Origin: Proteles cristata cristata
Lineage: Eukaryota > Chordata > Mammalia > Carnivora > Hyaenidae
Length of the DNA stretch: 64,000 bases
Direction of reading: 5' to 3'
NCBI GenBank assembly: GCA_017311185.1
Contig: JAESUZ010003505.1
Span: forward strand, 1,612,001 to 1,676,000
The position numbers and the translations under genes are program-made. The notes under the pieces are model-generated. The model worked only from the letters and a program-made list of their open reading frames with translations, did not search any database and was not told the origin of the DNA. Shown piece after piece: positions 1-10,895 of the stretch (position 1 is its first letter; every line of letters begins with the position of its first letter).

Positions 1-752
1 CTAAGAACCAGGTCTGGCACCCAGAATAAAAGACTCTTTTAATAGGAAGAATAATCTATCAATTTTGTGAAAGAGCTGTTGGAAAAGGCTTGAAGTCCTA
101 CTGCAATATAAAACATAAATGGTGCATTGTCCTAGTTGTTTTTTTTTCTTCTGGAAATTGTATGTTAGTACTAAAGAACAGAGTTGTTGATTTTTTTTCT
201 TTTGCCTCAGCCTGCATTTTTAGAATACGCTATACAGACAGCTCTATTTTCTAGGGGTTAATACATAACATCAGAAAAGGAGATGGCATGGAGTAAATGA
301 AGATAATAATAATTATAATAACAGTCTTGTGCACTTCCACATTTAACATGTAAAAAAGAAATCTTACGTTTCTGCGAATAAAAAAAAAACCTTCTATTGT
401 TACTACTACTACTTCTATTGTTACTACTTTATTATACCAAGATAGTTATAACCCTAATCCTGTGAGAGGGAAGCCAGATGTCCCTGGAAAAGGGCTCAGG
501 CACCTCATTTCTGGTATCAGCCACTTGAGTGTGCTCTGGAGCAGACATGGAGCCTGTGTGTTCAGCAAAAAGAACGTAGTATTCCTAAGAAAAGCTCCTA
601 GAGGTTATGAAGTACTGTTGTCCTTGGGGAAGGGCCAGGAGGAGGTAAATAAGCACCTCAGAGAAAGAGCTGTGACCATGTTCATCGTTCAGTGTTTTCT
701 TAAAGTCAAGAGTGCCTTTCTAAGCCAAGAAGAGAGTCAAAATGGTATGATT
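1..752. other. Single-copy AT-rich DNA, no gene seen
   Basis: No gene or recognised interspersed repeat is visible. Around 380-430 a short motif, TTCTATTGTTACTAC, occurs twice in quick succession with TAC triplets between. A 163-codon open frame begins at 462, but its C-terminal part runs into the SINE that follows and its start has no supporting context. Confidence 0.5.
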
Positions 753-770
753 AGAAACATTTACTCTAGA

Positions 771-978
771 GGCACCTGGGTGTCTCAGTCGGTTGATGAG
801 GTCATGATCTCATGGTTTGTGGGTTCGAGCCCCACATCGGGCTCTGTGCTGACCTCTTGCATAGAGCCTAGAGCCTGCTTCAGATTGTGTCTCCCTCTCT
901 CTCTGCCCCTCCCCTACTCACGCTCTGTCTCACTGTCTCTCAAAAATAAATAAATGTAAAAAAAAAATTTTTAAAGAA
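771..978 (+). mobile_element. Feline CAN SINE (older type), internally deleted
   Basis: The element has the GGCACCTGGGTGTCTCAGTCGG head, the tRNA-like B box GGTTCGAGCCC near 824, a TC-rich tract, then AAAAATAAATAAA and a poly(A) tail. About 20 bases between the A box and GGTCATGATCTC are missing compared with its relatives here. It is flanked by an imperfect target-site duplication, 753-770 and 979-996, with 14 of 18 bases matching. CAN SINEs are transcribed by RNA polymerase III and mobilised by L1. Confidence 0.93.
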
Positions 979-996
979 AGAAATGTATACTCTAAA

Positions 997-1607
997 AGGA
1001 AAGTTGTTTTCTACTTCTCACATACGTCTGACTGTTTCTCCATTTTCTTTCCCAAGCTTATAAGAGCTCCTCCCTTTTCATTTGAGCTAAGAGAACAGGG
1101 AAGTTGTCTATTCTTGGGCGAGAGAGTAAGTGGAGAGAGAGGGAGTCCAGAGCGTGGCTGGATCAGGGTGAATGGAATACTCAGCTTCGTTGGGGAACCC
1201 AAGGCAGAGGGCACCAACAGCTTCCCCCATGATGCATCTTTGAAGGTCTTGAATTTCTTCATTAATTTATTAAAGCTAATGTTCTTCACCAACCAAAATT
1301 TCATATCAGTGCTTCCAGTCATCTTCCAAAGGTTCCCTCCTTTTTCCCTGACCTCAACAGTAAACACTTTGAAAATACAGCAGCAAGCAATTGACCAAGT
1401 AGACATCCATTGAAATCTGCAGGGATTTGAGCAGACTTGCACACTCACGTAGATGTCTTTATGTTCCAGCTGCGATTTCTTAGACATTTTTTGTTGCACT
1501 GTTTTGAAAGGAAGCCTTTCAAAATAAAATAATATTATTAATAATTAAAAAGTAATATTATTAATAATTTTGAAACATACCCAGTTAAAATATAATGTCC
1601 CTGAATG
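997..1607. other. Single-copy DNA, no gene seen
   Basis: Two open frames (1011-1499 minus and 1114-1413 plus) overlap here with no recognisable domain and no splice or promoter context. Around 1527-1570 an AT-only motif, AATATTATTAATAATT, is directly repeated. I see nothing else. Confidence 0.4.
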
Positions 1608-1626
1608 CACAAGTTGTTTGGTTTTT

Positions 1627-1842
1627 GTTTTTTTTGTGGTTTTTTTTTTTTTTATTGGAGAGAGAGAGACAGCGTGAGCAGGGGAGGGTCAGAGAAAGAG
1701 GGAGACACAAACTCTGAAATAGGCTCCAGGCTCTGAACTGGCAGTCAGCACAGAGCCCGACGCGGGGCTCGAACCCACGAACCGGGAGATCATGACCTAA
1801 GCGAAAGTTGGACGCTTAACCAACTACGCCACCCAGGCGCCC
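1627..1842 (-). mobile_element. Feline CAN SINE (young type)
   Basis: This is a full-length minus-strand copy: poly(T), GAGAGAGAGA, then the B-box complement GGGGCTCGAACCC and the head complement CACCCAGGCGCCCC. The flanks carry a perfect 19-base target-site duplication, 1608-1626 and 1843-1861. It has the two young-type markers: CCTAAGCGAAAG where older copies read CCTGAGCTGAAG, and the 4-base-longer CTGGCAGTCAGCAC. Confidence 0.96.
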
Positions 1843-2060
1843 CACAAGTTGTTTGGTTTTTATAATGTGGAGTTGGCGTGTGCCTTGTAGGAATATAAAA
1901 TATCCAGTTCCCTTTTTCCCCAAGATCTGAACATTAATTTTTTTTAACCTTTGCATTTTAAATTACTTTACTAGTGAAATATTTCAAACATATGGGAAAA
2001 TACAGATGTCCTCTAAACAGCGTTGTCAGGCATACATATATTCAGCTTCTTCATAATTAT

Positions 2061-2770
2061 TGATTCAATCAGTTAATCTAATGAGTGTTTATTATGTATT
2101 GAGTACTGTTACACTGAACCAAAAAAAAAAAACCTCCTGTCCAATAAAGTGCACATTCTGATAGGAAATAGATAATAAATAATGATCATAAGGAATGATT
2201 TATATACTATATTAGTATAAGGTAAGTGGCTATAAAAATAAACCATGGTATAGGGAATTGGGAATAGCATGGCAGGACATTGGGGTAAGGCTGCAATTTT
2301 ATATATGGTGGCCTCATTGAAAAAGTGACATTTGTGCCAAGCCTCAAAGGAAGTGAAGGAGTGAGCCATGCTGATAACGGAGGAAACAGTGCAAAGGCCC
2401 TGTGGTAACCAGTCTCTCTCTCTCTCAAAACCAAATAAGCATAAAAGAAAAAGAATAAGGCAGAATTAGAGAAATCTGTGTGGAGGGAATTATAGTAATC
2501 CAGGCAAGAGCTCATGAGGTCTCCAAACAGGGAAGGTAGCAGCGTCGGCACTAGGGACTTGTCAGACTCTCGATATGTTTTGAAGATAGACCCATCCAAA
2601 TTTCCACACGGATTGGATGTATATGGAGTGTGAGAAAGAGAGAAATCAGGTATGACACCATGGTCATTGGCCTGAAGAACCAGAAGGATGGACTTACCAT
2701 TGCCCAACATTGAAAGACAGCATAATTGGCAGTGGGAGGCAGAATCGGAAGCTTAGACGTTGCAAACAGC
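2061..2770 (-). mobile_element. L2 LINE 3' region, antisense
   Basis: The plus strand reads as the reverse complement of the mammalian L2 3' region. It starts near a GAGTGTTTATTATGTATTGAG-like motif, then GTGACATTTG and GCCTCAAAGGAAGTGAAGGAG, then GTGCAAAGGCCCTG, TAGTAATCCAGGCAAGAG, and finally GGCCTGAAGAACCAGAAGGA. Order and spacing match the family, with gaps typical of an ancient copy. Boundaries are approximate. The open frames here (for example 2207-2710) are by-products of the repeat. Confidence 0.75.
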
Positions 2771-2984
2771 CTCTCAAAGGAGTGTGAAAACCTGTACACT
2801 TCTACCAGGCATGTGTAAGACCATGCATTATGTACACCCCTACATCAGTACTACTTTCTATGATGTGAGAAATCATATCTTTAAATTCTAAAATATCCAT
2901 AACCATGATCACTCAAATAGCACCTCCCCCTCATTCTCTATTCTCTCTTCCCACAACTTTTATTAGAGGTGTCTGTATCTATTA

Positions 2985-3300
2985 AGCTTTATTTTCTATT
3001 TTATCCCTTCTTTATTTCTCTGCACTGCATTCTGGATGACTTCCTTAAATATGTCTTTTGAATTACTCTTCCCTCTACCTGTTGCCTGGTCTGCTATTAT
3101 GCTCACTGACTTTTTTATTTCCGTGACTATTGTTTTCATTTATCAAGGTGTTATTTGGTGTTTTAGACCCACCCATTCTTTCTGTCATTTGCTTTATCAC
3201 TTCGGTTATTCTAACCGAAATGATTTCCTTCAGTATTCTGTTATTCTCAATTGCCTGAGATGCTCATTTTCCTTTCCCTTACCTCTGACCACTCCCTTTC
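2985..3300. mobile_element. Ancient LINE-like fragment, family uncertain
   Basis: The run CATTCTGGATGACTTCCTT, then CTGGTCTGCTATTATG, then TTTTTTATTTCCGTGACTAT and TTATTTGGTGTTTTAG resembles an old LINE segment (L1M-like) seen in other mammalian genomes. The resemblance is from memory and I cannot place the orientation securely. Confidence 0.3.
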
Positions 3301-3853
3301 ATTGTGAATGATCCCCTGTAACCATTTATAGTTTTGTTGTCACTGTTGTGAGGCTATCAAGAGTAGAGTTGTCACTCATCCCTGGATGATGGAAATCATT
3401 CTCTAGATTTGGCATAGCCTTTATATCGCTTAAGCTTCCACTGGCTTCACAGCCCTGGGGATGAGTCTTTAGTTCATGGCTCATGGACCGCAATTGGAAT
3501 TTCCATACCCTGAGAAAGTATTTTTCATCTGCCCCCCATACCTGCACGTTGCGGATTTGGAGTTAAAACTCCACACAGGAGACTTTCCTACCAGAAACCC
3601 AGAAAGGCCACAGACTTGCGTGCCTCTTCTGGGAGAATGGGAAACATTCTTCTAGACTGTCTTCCACAAAGGGACAATCTTTCCAGTGGCCTGCTTTGGG
3701 TACTGATCTCGGTTCCCTTCCCCATTCAGTCTGAGGACACTAATCAGATAGAAGCCATGACCCTCAATGGACCCTCAACTTAGTCACTGAATGCCAATGT
3801 GCACCTGATACTCTGCAGAGTACTTTGGTGTGTGGTATCCAAAATTATGGACC
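3301..3853. other. Single-copy DNA, no gene seen
   Basis: No recognised repeat or gene. The 73-codon frame at 3326-3547 (minus) has no domain-like features. Confidence 0.4.
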
Positions 3854-3952
3854 TCTTTTTCTTTTTCTTTTCTCTTTTTTTTCTTAAATAGTTTATTGTC
3901 AAGTTGGTTTACATACAACACCCTGTTCTCATCCCAACAAGTGCCCTCCACC
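3854..3952 (-). mobile_element. Truncated L1 3' end, antisense
   Basis: A T-rich tract is followed by AATAGTTTATTGTCAAGTTG and CACCCTGTTCTCATCC, which matches the 3' end of the longer L1 insertion at 7131 of this window. Only about 80 bases of L1 3' UTR plus tail are present, an extreme 5' truncation. No clear target-site duplication is visible. Confidence 0.75.
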
Positions 3953-4422
3953 AATCTTTTTTTTTCTAAATAATCTAGAAATTCCCTGTTCTTTCTTTTG
4001 AGTTATATGTGACTTATGTTTTAACGTTTGGGTTAACTTTTATCCAAAATTCCGAACCATTTGGAGCTAGAAGTTGCTCAACATAATTCATCTTTTACCA
4101 TCCATACAACACATAAACCTCAGTTCTCCTGAGTACGTGAAGCATGAGCACATCAAGCCTCTATAATGTCTGAATTGTAGGGGAGCCTGGGATCCTGAGG
4201 GAAGGTATTACCAAGCAATACCCAAGACTCTCAGTATTCTAACCACCAGTACACTTATATGGATGTGCATCAGCCAAATAACAGAGAGCATATAGTGTAT
4301 TCTCTTATTCTCTTCTCATAACTCACACTATCATTTATTGCAATTATATAAAGACCTCAAAGGAAAAATGCTACCCCAAGTGTATATAAGACTTGGAAAA
4401 ATATTTGGTCATTAAATTATTT
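3953..4422. other. Single-copy DNA, no gene seen
   Basis: AT-rich single-copy sequence between the truncated L1 and the next SINE. No gene or repeat is recognised. Confidence 0.4.
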
Positions 4423-4439
4423 AAAACTACATGGAGTTT

Positions 4440-4655
4440 GGGCACCTGTGTGGCTCAGTACGTTAAGCGTCCATCTTCGGCTCAGGTCATGATCTTGTGG
4501 TTCATTGAGTTCGAGCCCCCCATCAGGCTCTGTGCTGACAGCTCAGAGCCTGGAGCCTGCTTCGGATTCTGTGTCTCCCTCTCTCTCTGTACCTCACCTG
4601 CTCATGCCTTGTGTCTCTCTCAAAAATAAATAGTAAAAAAATAATGATAAAAAAC
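4440..4655 (+). mobile_element. Feline CAN SINE (older type)
   Basis: Head GGGCACCTGTGTGGCTCAG, CTTCGGCTCAGGTCATGATC, the short spacer GCTGACAGCTCAGAGCC, a TC-rich tract and AAAAATAAATA tail. The flanks keep a diverged duplication around 4423-4439 and 4656-4676 (ACATGGAG / ATATGGAG). Confidence 0.93.
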
Positions 4656-4676
4656 AAAAATATATGGAGCTGTTTT

Positions 4677-5367
4677 AAAAGTGTATTTAGACTGCTTTGT
4701 TTCATGAAATAAGATAGAATGGGAAAAAACTTTTTAAGACGGAAAGTCAATTTTATGTACTCATTCCAGTGCAAAATAAAACACACATTGTGAAGGTATT
4801 TTATAGTTGCTTAATTTTAATTAGTTCCAGGCACTTTAAAATTTAATTGCAATTAAAAATTGTTAAATCCATACCTTTGAAAATAAACTAATAATGTTGA
4901 TATTGGTGCTTATTTTCTAGAAATTATGAAAACAATCTTGGTATGTTCAAAGAATCACACAGGTTACAGCTTTAAGAATGGTCATTCCAAAATTTTTAAA
5001 GTAAAACCTCTTTTGAATAAGGTTTTGCTCGAAGTCAACAAATATAATTTTTAAATCAAAGTACGGGTTTTGGTGTGCAGGAGTTTTACATACTAAACGT
5101 GTTACACTCCCTGAATCTTGAGTAAAATGCCCAACACTGTGTATTTAAGCATAAAATATATAAAGATTAATGAGAAGATTATCAGTTATACCTAGAGGTG
5201 GGCAATATTGCATTTTCCTTGTCTTAGAAACCACTTTAAAGGACTTGTCCCATAGAAATTTTCAGTTATAAGTTTTGAGGCTCCAATGTATAGTATGGTG
5301 ACTATAGTTAATACTGCTGTATTATATACTTGAAATTTGCTGAGAGTAGATAGTAAACATTCTCATA
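4677..5367. other. AT-rich single-copy DNA, no gene seen
   Basis: No open frame of note and no recognised repeat. The stretch is strongly AT-rich throughout. Confidence 0.4.
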
Positions 5368-5385
5368 AAAAAATCACTATGTGAG

Positions 5386-5588
5386 GGGTGCCTGGGTGGC
5401 TCAGCTGATCAAGCGTCTGACCTCAGCTCTTGTCATGATCTAACTGTTCATGAGTTCAGTCCCGTGTCAGACTGTGCTGACAGCTCGGAGTCTGGAGCCT
5501 GCTTCAAATTCTGTGTCTCCCTCTCTCTTGGCCCCTTCCTCACTCATGCTGTATCTCTCCCTCTCTCAAAAATAAATAAATAAGCTTT
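5386..5588 (+). mobile_element. Feline CAN SINE (older type)
   Basis: Head GGGTGCCTGGGTGGCTCAG, short spacer GTGCTGACAGCTCGGAG, TC-rich tract, AAAAATAAATAAATAAG tail. The target-site duplication 5368-5385 / 5589-5606 matches in 16 of 18 bases, so it is older than the copies with perfect duplications. Confidence 0.93.
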
Positions 5589-5646
5589 AAAAAATAACTG
5601 TGTGAGGTGATGGATATGCCAATCAACTTGATCATGTGAATCATTT

Positions 5647-5710
5647 ATATATATATATAAATAAATATATATATAATTGAAATATATATATTATAAATAT
5701 ATAATTGAAA
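5647..5710. repeat. (TA)n-rich low-complexity tract
   Basis: Alternating AT runs interrupted by AAATAAAT and ATTGAAA, about 64 bases without any G or C except scattered Gs. Likely unstable in length between individuals. Confidence 0.85.
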
Positions 5711-7095
5711 AAAAGTGATCTGTCCTAGATTGTCCCTACCTGTCATTTATTTCCAGCCTGTTAGCCAATCACATTGTGAGCAAAGATGAGAGCAAGAGAT
5801 TAGGTTCATTTGGAGAGTCCAAATTTTGTCAAAAATTGCCTCTGGCTCCAAAGATTATTCTCCTAGCATTAATTAGTTATGAAAACCCTTAGGACAAAAA
5901 TTTACTATGAATTCAGTACTTGTGGTAGATGAATTTTCACTTCAGTGTAAATTCAATATGTATTTGAAAAATAGTGGTGTATGCAAGCCATTATTAATTA
6001 AATCTATTTATTTAATATATATCTTTGGTAGATAAGTGGATTCTGGAGATTTCTTGCAATAACTCTGCCTGCCCAGGATCTGGAGTTAAACATTGAACAC
6101 TACTGTTTTATACATTGTAGGAACAAATGAACAAATACATAAAAGCTTTAAAATCAAGATTCAGCTATGGTTCCACTTTATCGTAGCCTGATCAGCTGAT
6201 ACTTCGTCAGGGCCATCAGCCCAATTATTCAGTTATTTAATACACAGATTTCTCCAGTGCTGACAGTCTGAGGCTACAGATAGGATAACAAAAACCATAA
6301 CTCTTAGTTCATCACACAGAAACTCAGTCTCCTATAAAACGCTCCTCAAGTGTGTGAGCATCTCAAGCTGTGTTTCTCTTGTCCTCACCAATAAACCTGA
6401 CCAGTATACAGAACTTTGTCCAGTTCTGTCCACTGCCCACGCCCCACTTGTTTCAAGACAGGGAAGGATGTAAAGTTAGTCTTCAACTGTGTCCTGTGAC
6501 TGGCCGGCCAGGCTGATGGTCAAGGACGTACTCCATCCATCACGTTCTTCTCTGAAGTAGCGACAGTGTTCCCCACTCACCGCTGCACTGTCCTTTGTAT
6601 TCCATGCTTCACAGTGACCCTCATGTTAGCAACTGCTTGCCCAAAAGCCAAAAGCCCACCCTCCTAAAGGTTTGTGGATAGAATCTGGGTTCCGGGACAG
6701 GACAGATACTATCTTGGCATTCCTCCCACCTGTTTCCAACATCTAGATTCAAGCGTTGGCTTCTCTCCTTTCTCTCCCGTCCAAAACAAAACCCTGACTG
6801 CAAAATTCCTCATGGAACCCTTGGTTTAAACAGCCCATTTATTTGTCGGATGACTGAAACATGTTAGCGTCTCAGGGAAAGCACTGTCATTGATTTGACA
6901 TAATATATTGTTGGTAAGAGAGCTTTTGCGTTTATTCCCCTACTGATAACAGCCTTAATGTGATTAAATCAGAAGGAAATTACCATTTCACTTCCAGTTT
7001 TGGAAGGCGATAATTTTGAGAAGGAGAAATTGAATGCCTTGTTTGAATAGTGAAAGATAAGCAACTTAGCGCTTTGGGAGGACATATAAGGTATA
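5711..7095. other. Single-copy DNA, no gene seen
   Basis: About 1.4 kb without recognised repeats. A short minus-strand frame at 6621-6803 has no domain-like features. No CpG island or splice-site pattern stands out. Confidence 0.4.
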
Positions 7096-7112
7096 GAAGG
7101 CAACTAAATTTA

Positions 7113-8696
7113 TTTATTTATTTTTTTTTTACAAATAGTTTATTGTCAAATTAGTTTCCACATAACACCCAGTGCTCATCCCCACAAGTGTCCTCCTCCA
7201 TGCCCATCCCTCCCCCCACATCCATCAGTCCTCAGTTTTTGTCAGCATTCAAGAGTCTCTCATGGTTTGCCTCTCTCCCTTTCCCCCACCATATCCGCCC
7301 TTCTTCTCCCCCTTGGTCCTCTGTTAAGTTCCTCCTAATCCTCCCATACGTGCACACATATGATATTTGTCCTTCTCTGCCTGACTTATTTCGCTCAGCA
7401 TAACACCCTCAAGGTCCATCCATGTTGCTACACATGGCCAGATTCATTGTTTCTCATTGCCATGTAGTATTCCATGGTATAGATAAACCACATCTTCTTG
7501 ATCCATTCGTCCGTTGATGAACACTTAGGCTCTTTCCATGTTTTAGCTATTGTGGAGAGTGCTGCTATGAACATTGGGGTACATGTGCTCCTATGCATCA
7601 GCATTTCTGTATCCCTTGGGTAAATTCCTAGCAGTGCTATTGCTGGGTCATAGGGGAGTTCTATTGTTAGTTTCCTTAGGAACCTCCACACTGTTTTCCA
7701 GAGGAGCTGTACCAGTTTACATTCCCACCAACAGTGTAGGAGGGTGCCCGTTTCTCCACATCCTCGCCAGCATCTAGAGTTCTCTGATTGGCTCATTTTA
7801 GCCACTCTGACTGGCGTGAGGTGGTATCTCAGTGTGGTTTTGATTTGTATTTCCCTGATGAGGAGGGATGCTGAGCATCGTTTCATGTGTCTGTTGGCCA
7901 TCTGGATGTCCTCTTTGGAGAAGTGTCTGTTCATATCTTCTGCCCATTTCTTCACTGGGTTGTTTGTTTTTCGTGCGTGTAGTTTGGTGAGTTCCTTGTA
8001 GATTCTGGATATCAACCCTTTATCTGATATGTCATTTGCAACTATCTTTTCCCATTCCGTTGGTTGCCTATTAATTTTCTGGGTTGTTTCCTTGGCTGTG
8101 CAGAAGCTTTTAATCTTGATGAGGTCCCAACAGTTTATTTTTGCTCTTGATTCCCTTGCTTTTGGGGATGTGTCAAGTAAGAAGTTGCTGCGGTGGAGGT
8201 CAAGGAGGTTGTTTCCTGCTTTCTCTTCTAGGGTGTCGATAGTTTCCTGTCTCACGTTCAGGTCCTTTATCCATTTTGAGTTTATTTTTGTGCATGGTGT
8301 GAGAAAATGATCTAGTTTCATTCTTCTGCATGTTGCTGTCCAGTTCTCCCAACACCATCTGTTAAAAAGGCTGTCTTTTTTCCATTGGATATTCTTTCCT
8401 GCTTTGTCAAAGATTAGTTGGCTGTATACTTTTGGGTCCACTTCTGAGTTCTCAATTCTGTTCCATTGGTCTATGTGTCTGTTTTTGTGCCAATCCCATA
8501 CTGTCTTGATGATGACAGCTTTGTAGTAGAGGCTAAAGTCTGGGATGGTGATCCCTCCCATTTTGGTTTTATTTTTCAGGATTACTTTGGCTATTCGGGG
8601 TCTTTTGTGGTTCCATACAAATTTTTGGATAGTTTGTTCTAGTTTTGAGAAGTATGCTGGTGCAATTTTGATTGGAATTGCATTGAATGTGTAGAG
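7113..8696 (-). mobile_element. 5'-truncated L1 insertion
   Basis: This 1.58-kb minus-strand L1 has a poly(A) tail (read as T at 7113-7130), a 3' UTR with an AATAAA signal (complement of 7139-7144) and the last third of ORF2. It is cleanly 5'-truncated at 8696. A perfect 17-base target-site duplication, GAAGGCAACTAAATTTA, lies at 7096-7112 and 8697-8713. That, together with the nearly intact reading frame, indicates a fairly recent insertion on the feline lineage. Truncation during target-primed reverse transcription explains the missing 5' end. Confidence 0.97.
7324..8696 (-). pseudogene. L1 ORF2 C-terminal fragment, truncated and frameshifted
   Basis: The frame is open from the truncation point at 8696 to a stop ending at 7428, 422 codons. 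It starts after the reverse transcriptase core. From the first methionine (8561) it runs [15 protein letters not shown] and carries the L1 C-terminal cysteine motif C-X3-C-X7-H-X4-C at residues 264, 268, 276 and 281 of that methionine-started reading (DNA about 7719-7772). After MRNNES a small deletion moves the reading by one base. The remaining C-terminal codons, reading TWMDLEGVMLSEISQ, continue in the next frame to a TAA at 7324-7326. In intact L1 this protein supplies endonuclease and reverse transcriptase. Here endonuclease and polymerase domains are absent, so no activity is expected. Confidence 0.93.
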
Positions 8697-8713
8697 GAAG
8701 GCAACTAAATTTA

Positions 8714-9230
8714 AAATTAGGAGTTAAGAATGGGCTGATTGAGCTCACCTTAACAGGCAGTAAATATTCCCAGAAAAAAATGGGCAAAACTGTGAGACTC
8801 ATGGGGAAGAGAGAACTAAGATAATTCTGAACAGCATGGAGAACAGTAAACAGGGAAGAGTTCCCTTTTCTTCTGAAGACCAAAATGGCAGCCTAGAGCA
8901 TTTGGGGACGTAGGAATGGTATTATGGTTGGGAAGGCTTTTCTTTCCTCATTCACATGGTAAGTTGGCCTGAGAATATATAAAGGGTAAGGGCCTAAACT
9001 ACAATTGTAGCTGAATTACCTTTCTGTAGTCTGGTCCTGCTCTTATGAATTTTAGTTCAGATTGCCCAAGATTTCTCCTGTATAGCTTCCATAATTAGAT
9101 GACTTATCCTAAACTGCTTACGAAGGGGGTGGTAGGAACAGAGACAGAGGTAGAGTGGAATCGAGCAGCCCTGTGAAACAAAGTAGTTCAAGTTCCGTTC
9201 TCACATCGACTGAGCACTGACATTTTATCC
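8714..9230. other. Single-copy DNA, no gene seen
   Basis: This is the continuation of the pre-insertion locus after the L1. No recognised repeat. A minus-strand frame at 8569-8883 straddles the L1 boundary and is an artefact. Confidence 0.45.
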
Positions 9231-9850
9231 TATATATTTTTAATTACCTACAAAGTACATACGTAATATCAGGGAAGAAAATTCAAAAACAGACAAAATG
9301 GAAGTTCTTGCCTTGTTCCCAAAGGTAACCAGCGCAGCCAGTTTAGATGGAGAATGTCAAGAATTTTTTCTTATACCTACCTCTACATCTGCACATGTGC
9401 ACACACTTGCACACACACCCACACACTCCAGATGATATATACATATTTTGTTATTGTTGTTTTGTCTGTGTGATAGGTTTTTATGTATACTAATGAGCCC
9501 TTATTCTATAGATCAGGCTTTTTCTTGTTTATCTTAAAGATAGTTCCATGTGGTACATAGGCATTCTTTGTAATAATTCACTTTACCTAACTGTCACCTA
9601 TATAGAGAAAATTAGGTTGTTTTTGTACTTTACCTTTATAAATGATAAACACCTCATATATACATTTGGATATACTTCTAGAAAATATTCCAAGAAATAA
9701 ATTGCTGAGGCAAAGACTGTATGTATTTTAGCATTTATCAACTCAATTTCTCTCCAAAAGACTATATCAATTTACACTCACATCAACTGCGCATAAAAAT
9801 GCCCATATTAACACACACCCTCATCAAAAATTGGATCCTTTCAATCATTC
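9231..9850 (-). mobile_element. Ancient L1M-type 3' region, antisense
   Basis: Read on the minus strand, this matches the end of L1 ORF2 and 3' UTR of old mammalian L1s. The order is GTAAATTGATATAGTC (equivalent to the CKLVQ region), TTTGCCTCAGCAATTTATTT, CTAGAAGTATATCC, then ACAAAAACAACCTAATTTT and CCTATCACACAGAC. Many small gaps and stop codons show great age. Boundaries are approximate. A CA-rich patch lies at about 9396-9428. Confidence 0.55.
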
Positions 9851-9924
9851 TTTTGGTCTTTTTTGTCTCTTTCTTACCACTTTTTGGCCATATGATAGAA
9901 AAATATATTCCCCACATCTGTGTT

Positions 9925-10215
9925 TATCAAAATCTACTTGTCTTTCACAGCCTGGCTTGAATGCCACCTTTTTCATCAACACCTGCCCTGACCACCTGGA
10001 AATAGTTTCATACACCTCTGAATTACCGCAGTGATTTGTCCGAAACTTCCTCATTACATGTCACATTCAGCTTTATATTATAGTTATTATTAGTGTGTAT
10101 TCTTAACTCTGCCTCTGAGTTGAAAGGAAAGCCAAGTTCCGTGTTCAGTTGATTTTTATATTTATATCCCCCTTAGGCCCTTGTTTCAGTGGCTTATACA
10201 TAACTGGGAGGTAAA
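9925..10215 (+). mobile_element. L2 LINE 3' end, sense
   Basis: The stretch GCTTGAATGCCACCTTTTTC, CTGCCCTGACCACC and later GTTATTATTAGTGTG, GAAAGCCAAGTTCCGTG and CCCTTGTTTCAGTGGC follows the order of the L2 3' end (AGCTCAAATGCCACC, CCCTGACCACC, then AGTGCCTGGCACA). The copy is strongly diverged. Confidence 0.45.
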
Positions 10216-10287
10216 GAGTTTTGAAATACACAAACACTAGAAGAAAAAGGAAAGAGTGAAGCTCTATTCTAAACGAATAGTGTTTTG

Positions 10288-10408
10288 GGGCACCTGGCCA
10301 GCTCCGTCAGTAGAGCATTCAACTCTCGATCTCAGGATTGTTGAGTTCAAGCCCCGCGTCAAGTGTATAGATAACTGAAAAATAAAATCTTAACTTTTTA
10401 AAAATAAA
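10288..10408 (+). mobile_element. Short tRNA-Lys-type CAN SINE (older subfamily)
   Basis: This copy has GGGGCACCTGGCCAGCTCCGTCAGTAGAGCAT, TCGATCTCAGGATTG, a B box TTGAGTTCAAGCCCC, and ends in AAAAATAAAATCTTAAC. It lacks the TC-rich middle of the other copies, so it belongs to the older short subfamily shared across carnivores. A diverged duplication, GAATAGTGTTTT / GAATAATGTGTTA, flanks it (10274-10287 and 10409-10423). Confidence 0.85.
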
Positions 10409-10619
10409 TGAATAATGTGTTATAAGGAAACTTTGTCACATACATTTATGATTTATTCCGAGAAGACAGAGGAAATGGTGAATATAAAAAAGGATCACCA
10501 AGTCAAAAGAAATCTCATATATAATCCATCCCAAAGTTCTTATGTCTAACTATATCCATGTGTTTACATAGAATAAAATAATTTGCACTAACTCATAATG
10601 CTGTTATTGTACATGAAGT

Positions 10620-10765
10620 ATAGTGAGCATTCTGGTTTGGATCAGAAACACGGATTTCAAATCCCATGTACAACACCTATGACCTTGTGACTTTGGAAAA
10701 TTCATTACCTGCAAGATGATTATAAATTTTCCCAAGAGTTGTTGACTAGGTATCACCATGAGTTT
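10620..10765 (+). mobile_element. MIR SINE, diverged
   Basis: The order GGTTTGGATCAGAAACACGG, TTTCAAATCCCA, TATGACCTTGTGACTTTGG, then ATTACCTGCAAGATGATTAT follows the MIR consensus. That consensus reads TTCAAATCC, TGTGACCTTGGGCAA, then CATCTGTAAAATGGGGATAAT. Divergence is high. Confidence 0.5.
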
Positions 10766-10858
10766 AGGCACAGAGGCAATAGATATGAATATGTTGTGGG
10801 AATGAGACCGTGTTTATGAACATACTTTTAGAATAATTGATCTATATTCATAGGGAAG

Positions 10859-10895
10859 TATTAAGTATGTCATTGGGCAAATTTGATTCACAAGG
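10859..10895 (+). repeat. Copy 1 of a perfect 37-base direct repeat
   Basis: This begins TATTAAGTATGTCATTGGGC and ends GATTCACAAGG. An identical 37-base copy starts at 11798 in the same orientation. Similarity continues weakly on both sides (GGGAAG against GAGAAGAA before, TAAAAAATA in both after). I do not recognise it as part of a known repeat. Confidence 0.97.

Noticed and set aside
7428..8561. 377-codon minus-strand frame as a possible host gene
   Set aside because: Its sequence is the L1 ORF2 C-terminus, with the L1 cysteine motif, bounded by an L1 3' UTR, poly(A) and target-site duplication.
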